This document shows positions 42,086-47,065 of a stretch of DNA of 47,065 nt, in pieces (the stretch's first letter is position 1; every line of letters starts with the position of its first letter). The stretch is from the NCBI GenBank assembly GCA_007118495.1, contig SKRM01000017.1:72675-119739 (forward strand), in the 5' to 3' direction. This DNA is from Bacteroidales bacterium. Its GTDB lineage: Bacteria; Bacteroidota; Bacteroidia; Bacteroidales; UBA7960. The notes under the pieces were generated by a model, which searched no databases, was not told the origin of the DNA, and worked only from the letters and a program-made list of their open reading frames with translations. The translations under genes and the position numbers were made by a program.

Positions 42086-42106
42086 ACTGATTTAATGTTA
42101 TTTTTG
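42075..42106 (+). promoter_or_regulatory. Promoter for the amidase-mlaD-dacB operon, overlapping the lptD start
   Basis: TTTG (42075-42078), 20 bases, TATTTTTG (42099-42106) matches the consensus at both boxes. The -33 box lies within the first codons of lptD on the opposite strand. It implies a leader of about 75 bases. Confidence 0.5.
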
Positions 42107-42160
42107 TGGAAGACCATCCTGATGCATGTATCCAGTTAAAATGCAAGCCTCCGGAAATGG

Positions 42161-42178
42161 CAAAACTAATCAAAAATA
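42161..42178 (-). promoter_or_regulatory. Tandem -7 boxes for lptD
   Basis: On the minus strand TATTTTTG (42178-42171) and TAGTTTTG (42168-42161) both match TAnnTTTG, 76-86 bases upstream of the lptD start. No clear -33 element. Confidence 0.33.
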
Positions 42179-42189
42179 GCTAATTGTTA

Positions 42190-43401
42190 GTGAAACGTTT
42201 CCCCATCATTTTTGTTATAAGCCTGTTGATGGCCTTTTTGCCTGAGCCACTGATGGCCGACCGCCGGGGTTTTGTAAACACCGTGGTTATCGACCCCGGG
42301 CACGGCGGCCGCGAACCAGGAGCAGTCGGAAGACGCTCTATGGAAAAGGACATTGCCCTGGCCATCGCTTTGAAGCTGGGAGGGTACATCAGTGAAAACA
42401 TCCCCGATGTAAAGGTCATTTACACCCGCGACAGCGACGTCCATGTTCCCCTGAACAAAAGGGCACAGATTGCAAATGAAAACCAGGCCGACCTTTTTAT
42501 CTCCATCCACTTAAACAGCGCGACAAATACGGCAGCAAGAGGTACAGAAACCTTTGTCATGGGATTGCACCGAAGCCAGGCAAACCTTGAAGTAGCCAGG
42601 CGAGAAAACAAATCAATCCTTTATGAAGAAGATTACCTGGAAACCTATGATGGATTTGACCCCAATTCACCCGAGGCAAACATCATTTTTGCCCTGTATC
42701 AAAATGCTTATCTTGATCAAAGCCTGAAAATGGCATCGCTGGTTCAGGAACAATTCAGGGAAAGGGTCGGGCGTATCGACAGGGGTGTCAAGCAAGCAGG
42801 ATTTCTTGTCTTATATCATGTTACCATGCCGGGAGTACTGATTGAAGCAGGATTCATCAGCAATCCCCGTGAAGAAGAATACCTTATGTCAGAATCAGGC
42901 CAGGCCTATATTGCATCTGCCATTTTCAGGGCATTCAGAGAGTATAAGGAAGAACAGGATGCCCTGGCGGCTGCACGGTATAGCTTACCCGTTGCCGAAG
43001 CCAATGGACGTGCCGCCAACGCGAACAGGTCTGACTCCCTACGTCAGCAGGTAAACCAGACCTCCACTGCCGACAATACCCTTGTTAAAGAAGATATGAA
43101 CACGGCAGACAACGACAACGGAAAGGTATTTTTCAAGGTTCAAATTGCGTCCTCGTCAGAAAAGCGAGACCCTGGTGATCCGGTATTCAGGGGGCTTAAA
43201 AATGTTTCATGGTATTACCATGAAGGCCTCTACAGGTACACTGTTGGCAATGAAAGCAGCCTGGAGGCTGCAGCTAAAATCCAACAAGAAGTGCAGACGG
43301 CCGGATTCAGAGATGCCTTTGTGGTTGCATTTCTCAACGAACAACGGATCAGCCCCGCTGAAGCCATCAGGATAATGAATCAACAGGAAAACAATAATTG
43401 A
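42190..43401 (+). CDS. N-acetylmuramoyl-L-alanine amidase with C-terminal SPOR domain
   Basis: Cleaves the amide bond between muramic acid and the stem peptide. A signal peptide (KRFPIIFVISLLMAFLPEPLMA, about 1-23) is followed by Amidase_3: VVIDPGHGGREPGAVG with the first zinc His, EKDIALAIALKLG, SIHLNSA and VLIEAGFISNPREE with the catalytic Glu. A Gln/Asn-rich linker leads to a SPOR domain (about 310-400, FFKVQIASSSEKR, GLYRYTVGNESSLEAAAKIQQ), which targets denuded septal glycan. Start: GTG 42190 gives a clean signal peptide; TTG 42184 is also in frame. mlaD follows 10 bases later. Confidence 0.92.
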   Translation: MKRFPIIFVISLLMAFLPEPLMADRRGFVNTVVIDPGHGGREPGAVGRRSMEKDIALAIALKLGGYISENIPDVKVIYTRDSDVHVPLNKRAQIANENQADLFISIHLNSATNTAARGTETFVMGLHRSQANLEVARRENKSILYEEDYLETYDGFDPNSPEANIIFALYQNAYLDQSLKMASLVQEQFRERVGRIDRGVKQAGFLVLYHVTMPGVLIEAGFISNPREEEYLMSESGQAYIASAIFRAFREYKEEQDALAAARYSLPVAEANGRAANANRSDSLRQQVNQTSTADNTLVKEDMNTADNDNGKVFFKVQIASSSEKRDPGDPVFRGLKNVSWYYHEGLYRYTVGNESSLEAAAKIQQEVQTAGFRDAFVVAFLNEQRISPAEAIRIMNQQENNN

Positions 43402-43411
43402 AAACAATCAG

Positions 43412-44368
43412 ATGCCAAAAATTCGCCGGGAGATACAACTTGGAATCCTATTTGCACTTACAATTTTACTCTTTGTCTGGGGGCTGAACTACCTCAAGGG
43501 TAAAAATATATTCCAACGCCAGATCACATTTTATGCCGTTTACGATAACGTAAGCGGCTTACTTGAATCAAACCCGGTTTCCATTAATGGATTAAAGGTC
43601 GGGCAAATTGACCGGATTGCATTTCACCCTGATGGTTCGGGAAAGGTCGTAGTCACATCCATTATAGGGAGACAGATTCCCATCCCGGCCAACTCTGTTG
43701 CGTATTTGGGCAGTCCTGATCTGGTCGGTGGAAAACAGATTATGATTGAATTGGGTACGGGCCCGGCTATAATCGGTCAGGGAGATACGCTTCAAGGAGT
43801 CATCAAGCAGTCAATTGCAGACGACATTGCCACGCAATTTATGCCTGTCATGGAAAAGGCGGGTAACATGATAGTTAAAATGGACTCAGTCCTTACAGCC
43901 GCACACCAGATACTTGGCTCTGAGAACAGAGAACTCTTAAACAACAGCTTCAGACAACTTGACGCAAGCCTGACATCACTATCCAACACCACTGCGCAAA
44001 CCGAAAACCTGCTAAGGGATGAGTCTGGGCGTTTGTCAGAAATTTTTTCAAGCACCCTGTCTGTAATTAAAAACATTGAAAGTCAGAATGAGGCATTGGC
44101 CGGAATCGTAGTCAATATGTCAGAAATAACTGACTCTCTGGCTGTTTCAGAGTTGAAAGCAACCATCAACCAGGCAGGTAGATCACTTCAGGAGTTTGCA
44201 GCACTTATGGAGCAGATCAATGCAGGAGAGGGTTCTGCAGGTCTGCTGCTGAAGGATGAATCTCTTTTCAGAAATCTTGAAGCAGCATCCGCCCAGCTTG
44301 AAATGCTTTTGGAAGATATAAGGGAAAATCCCGGTAAATATTTCAGGATATCCGTATTCGGAAGATAG
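43412..44368 (+). CDS. MlaD/MCE-domain lipid-transport protein
   Basis: 318 residues: one N-terminal helix (about 7-29, IQLGILFALTILLFVWGLNYL), then an MCE domain (FYAVYDNVSGLLESNPVSINGLKVGQI, GSPDLVGGKQIMIELG) and a long helical/coiled-coil region (about 150-290) that can form a barrel or tube in the hexamer. MCE proteins carry lipids between inner and outer membrane. No MlaE or MlaF genes are in the window, but in Bacteroidota they are often elsewhere. In the operon with the amidase and PBP4. Confidence 0.9.
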   Translation: MPKIRREIQLGILFALTILLFVWGLNYLKGKNIFQRQITFYAVYDNVSGLLESNPVSINGLKVGQIDRIAFHPDGSGKVVVTSIIGRQIPIPANSVAYLGSPDLVGGKQIMIELGTGPAIIGQGDTLQGVIKQSIADDIATQFMPVMEKAGNMIVKMDSVLTAAHQILGSENRELLNNSFRQLDASLTSLSNTTAQTENLLRDESGRLSEIFSSTLSVIKNIESQNEALAGIVVNMSEITDSLAVSELKATINQAGRSLQEFAALMEQINAGEGSAGLLLKDESLFRNLEAASAQLEMLLEDIRENPGKYFRISVFGR

Positions 44369-44405
44369 CTGTCCTGTCAGGCAAATACAACAAAACATAA
44401 GGGCC

Positions 44406-45908
44406 ATGTATCAAACAATTTTTCGCCTGCTGCCATTTGTGGTTTTCACACTGATGCAGTCTGGTGCTGCAGCCCAGCCTCAAGGCTCACCATTGGCCGA
44501 AGCCTTTCGGCAGTTCAGTTCAGACAGGGCAGTTACCAATGCAAACTGGTCTATAGTTGTATATGACGTGAGCTCACAAATACCTGTTCTGGTGCATAAT
44601 CCGGATAAACCCCTTGTGCCTGCCTCCACCCAGAAGCTGCTCACCTCCGCAACCGCTTTACTTACACTTGGTGCAGCTTATCAATATGAAACACACCTGG
44701 AGTATGACGGATACATAGGTCGTGACGGAACCCTCAACGGAAATCTGTTTGTCAGAGGAAGTGGTGATCCAAGTTTTGGCTCTTCACTGCTTGATGACTC
44801 CCTGGCCATTGAAAGCACCATCAAATACTTTATACAAGCCATCATAGATGCAGGTATTAAAAAGATTGCGGGCCATGTTATTGCCGACGAAAGTATTTTT
44901 GACAATGAAATGGTGCCCCGCAGATGGGTTTGGGAGCATATTGGAAATTACTTTGGTGCAGGAACCAGCGGGCTGTCGGTAAATGAAAACGAATACACCG
45001 CTTACTTCAATGCAGGAAACAAAATTGGTGCCTCCGCCTCGCTCGCGGGCACCCAACCTGTAATACCAGGCATGGTGCTCATCAATGAAGTAACAACGGG
45101 CCCCTCCGGATCAGGAGATCAGGTTTATATCTTTGGATCACCTTTCCAGAATGAGCGAAGACTTACCGGAACCGTACCATTGGGAGCCAGAAATTTTCCG
45201 GTAAGGGGGTCCATGGCCGAGCCTGCACAATACTTTGCAGACGTATTCGCGGCATTTATCAACAAATCGGGCATTGAAGTGTCAGGAAACAGCATGTCAC
45301 TTCGCTTTGCAAATATGTCAGGGATTATCCCTGATGGTGAAAGGACAACCATATACAGTTACCATTCACCCCACCTTTTTGACATTATTTACAGAACCAA
45401 TCTGGCCAGCGTCAACTCTTACGCAGAAAGTCTCCTGAAAACCCTGGGTAAAGAAACCAATGGGTCAGGGTCAACCAATGCCGGGCTTGAAGCCATATAT
45501 ACTTTCTGGTCAGCATACGGCATTGACCCATCTTCCTGGTCGCTATTTGACGGTAGCGGCTTGTCACCATCAAACAGGTTAACAGCCAATCAGCTTCTGC
45601 AGGTCCTCGAAGTCACTGCAGCCCATCCTGCTTTCAGTGTTCTGATTCATAGCCTGCCGCTGGCCGGTTACAGTGGTTCACTGGGGCCGCACTTTCGTGG
45701 CACCCCTTCAGAGGGGGTATTGCGTGCCAAAAGTGGATATTTGACCAACGCAAGGGCATTTGCAGGTTATACACCCATGCAAAACGGCAATTTGGCAGCT
45801 TTTGTTTTCATTGTCAATGACTACCAGGATACTCCGGCTGGTATGAGAAATAAAATGTTCCGGCTCATGGATGCCATCACCAGACATGATGGCCAGCCCC
45901 TTCAGTGA
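44406..45908 (+). CDS. dacB: D-alanyl-D-alanine carboxypeptidase/endopeptidase (PBP4, DacB type)
   Basis: A periplasmic serine peptidase that trims and cuts peptidoglycan crosslinks, 500 residues. The signal peptide (LLPFVVFTLMQSGAAAQ) is followed by Ser74-x-x-Lys77 in VPASTQKLLTSAT, the SxN motif in LASVNSYAESLLKTLG and the KTG-like box KSGYLTNARAFAGY, where Thr is replaced by Ser, within normal variation. A large insertion between the first two motifs (about 95-300) is typical of class C PBP4. Together with the amidase it fits cell-wall remodelling. Possibly co-transcribed, 37 bases behind mlaD. Confidence 0.94.
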   Translation: MYQTIFRLLPFVVFTLMQSGAAAQPQGSPLAEAFRQFSSDRAVTNANWSIVVYDVSSQIPVLVHNPDKPLVPASTQKLLTSATALLTLGAAYQYETHLEYDGYIGRDGTLNGNLFVRGSGDPSFGSSLLDDSLAIESTIKYFIQAIIDAGIKKIAGHVIADESIFDNEMVPRRWVWEHIGNYFGAGTSGLSVNENEYTAYFNAGNKIGASASLAGTQPVIPGMVLINEVTTGPSGSGDQVYIFGSPFQNERRLTGTVPLGARNFPVRGSMAEPAQYFADVFAAFINKSGIEVSGNSMSLRFANMSGIIPDGERTTIYSYHSPHLFDIIYRTNLASVNSYAESLLKTLGKETNGSGSTNAGLEAIYTFWSAYGIDPSSWSLFDGSGLSPSNRLTANQLLQVLEVTAAHPAFSVLIHSLPLAGYSGSLGPHFRGTPSEGVLRAKSGYLTNARAFAGYTPMQNGNLAAFVFIVNDYQDTPAGMRNKMFRLMDAITRHDGQPLQ

Positions 45909-46006
45909 TCCCTTCGCATAAATCCCTTAAAAAACATGGGGATTCCAAATAATATTATAATTTAGCGGGGTCAGTATTTATTTAAATAATTATAAATTTT
46001 TCTGCT

Positions 46007-47026
46007 ATGCAAAACATAGATTGGGGAAAACTTCCCTTCGGATATTTTCAAACAGACTATAATGTAAGATGTTATTATCGTGATGGAAAATGGGGAGGGG
46101 TAGAAGTATCTTCATCACCCCATATTAACATCCACATGGCAGCCACATGCCTTCACTACGGGCAGGAAGCCTTTGAAGGCATGAAGGCCTATCGTGGGAA
46201 AGATGGAAAAATCAGGATTTTCCGCTGGGAGGAGAATGCAAAAAGAATGCAGCGTTCAGCCGATGGCATCCTCATGGCCAGGGTGCCTGAAGAGTTGTTC
46301 CATACAATGGTTTCCAAAGCTGTCAGGCTCAATGAGCATTTTGTCCCTCCGCACGGACACGGCGCAGCCTTATACATCAGGCCACTGCTCATTGGTACGG
46401 GTGTACAGGTGGGTGTAAACCCCGCAAAGGAATACCTGTTCATGGTCTTTGTCGGGCCTGTCGGGCCTTACTTCAAGGAAGGCTTCAACCCGGTAAAGAT
46501 GCAGATTGTCAGGGATGTTGACAGGGCAGCTCCACTGGGTACGGGTCATATCAAGGTGGGTGGCAATTATGCCGGCAGCCTTTTTGCCTCCGAACGGGCC
46601 AAGGCTGAAGGATATGCATCGGTTATATTTCTCGAGGCCAAAGAAAAAAAATACATTGATGAGGCAGGACCTGCCAACTTCTTTGGCATAAAAGACAATA
46701 CATACATCACACCCAAATCTGACTCCATTCTTCCATCCATCACCAATATGAGCCTGATGCAGATCGCTGAAGATATGGGGTTGAAAGTGGAACGCCGGCC
46801 GGTTCCCGTCGAAGAACTTGAAACTTTTGAAGAGGCAGGTGCCTGCGGTACAGCAGCCATTATTTCTCCCATCGGAACCATCGTTGACAGGGATAGTGGC
46901 AAAACCTACACCTTTGGTGATCCTGCAGCTGCAGGTCCTGTATCCACCAGGCTGTTTAAAAAGCTACAGGCCATCCAATACGGAGATGAACCCGATCCAC
47001 ACGGCTGGGTCAGTTTTGTAGAATAA
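46007..47026 (+). CDS. ilvE: Branched-chain amino acid aminotransferase
   Basis: PLP-dependent transaminase interconverting valine, leucine and isoleucine with their 2-oxoacids. The 339-residue chain matches the long (eukaryote-like) BCAT class: LHYGQEAFEGMKAYRGKDG, FRWEENAKRMQRSADG, RPLLIGTGVQVGV, and PLP Lys183 in GHIKVGGNYAGSLFASE; EAGPANFFG and ACGTAAIISPIG follow. Its 2-oxoacid products would be the substrates if the oxidoreductase operon at 3.9-6.8 kb is VorB type. A weak TATAATTTAG element lies about 45 bases upstream. Confidence 0.95.
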   Translation: MQNIDWGKLPFGYFQTDYNVRCYYRDGKWGGVEVSSSPHINIHMAATCLHYGQEAFEGMKAYRGKDGKIRIFRWEENAKRMQRSADGILMARVPEELFHTMVSKAVRLNEHFVPPHGHGAALYIRPLLIGTGVQVGVNPAKEYLFMVFVGPVGPYFKEGFNPVKMQIVRDVDRAAPLGTGHIKVGGNYAGSLFASERAKAEGYASVIFLEAKEKKYIDEAGPANFFGIKDNTYITPKSDSILPSITNMSLMQIAEDMGLKVERRPVPVEELETFEEAGACGTAAIISPIGTIVDRDSGKTYTFGDPAAAGPVSTRLFKKLQAIQYGDEPDPHGWVSFVE

Positions 47027-47065
47027 ATTCATCGTTTTTGAAACTTCAAAAGGGCTTACCGGTCA

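Overview
The window is a continuous stretch of chromosome from a member of the Bacteroidota, most likely an anaerobic Bacteroidales or Marinilabiliales-type organism. Supporting signs are a fused SecDF, a FeoA-FeoB fusion followed by a FeoB-associated Cys-rich peptide, DUF3822 beside rsmD, the gene order NUDIX/pyrE/SRPBCC/birA/rsfS/ftsH/LUD/DUF2007/cdsA/psd, LptD divergent from an amidase-MlaD pair, and many -7 boxes of the form TAnnTTTG with no obvious Shine-Dalgarno sequences. Ferredoxin-dependent 2-oxoacid oxidation, PPDK and FeoB suggest anaerobic growth. No phage, insertion sequence, CRISPR array, rRNA or tRNA was found; this is mainly core-genome DNA. Layout: 1-3.4 kb holds the start of a secreted M28 peptidase lipoprotein and secDF (both minus). 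3.4-6.8 kb holds a retropepsin-like protease and a four-gene 2-oxoacid:ferredoxin oxidoreductase operon (ferredoxin-alpha-beta-gamma, minus). 6.8-9 kb is an AT-rich divergent promoter region, a SanA/YdcF-like membrane protein, a tiny winged-helix protein and an unknown gene. 9-14.8 kb holds ppdK, then hutH and hisS, with one bidirectional terminator between the convergent ppdK and hutH. 15-18.4 kb is RNA-themed: a NYN nuclease-cold-shock fusion, rtcB RNA ligase and a divergent YchF-like GTPase. 18.4-26.4 kb holds a small SRPBCC protein, glycogen branching enzyme, the Feo iron transporter, recQ and a HAD phosphatase. 26.4-31.4 kb is one long minus-strand operon (rsfS, ftsH, LUD protein, DUF2007, cdsA, psd) that joins protein quality control to phospholipid synthesis. 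31.4-38 kb holds birA, SRPBCC, pyrE, NUDIX, a TlpA-like lipid/periplasmic protein, coaD, rsmD, DUF3822 and an unknown membrane-anchored protein. 38-47 kb holds an Ldh-family dehydrogenase, lptD, a divergent envelope operon (amidase with SPOR, MlaD, PBP4) and ilvE. How genes work together: SecDF, LptD, MlaD, the amidase, PBP4, CdsA and Psd cover protein export, LPS insertion, lipid transport, peptidoglycan remodelling and phospholipid synthesis. The oxidoreductase, PPDK, HutH and IlvE cover central carbon and amino-acid metabolism. HisS, RsmD, RsfS, RtcB and YchF serve translation and RNA repair. No complete new defence-type system is evident. The most unusual items are the NYN-cold-shock fusion with a low-complexity repeat linker, the YchF homologue with a rewritten P-loop beside rtcB, and an unexplained repeat-bearing insert inside the oxidoreductase operon. 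Several genes also seem to start at non-ATG codons or with almost no leader. Gene calls rest on reading translated sequence and motifs; no database search was run.
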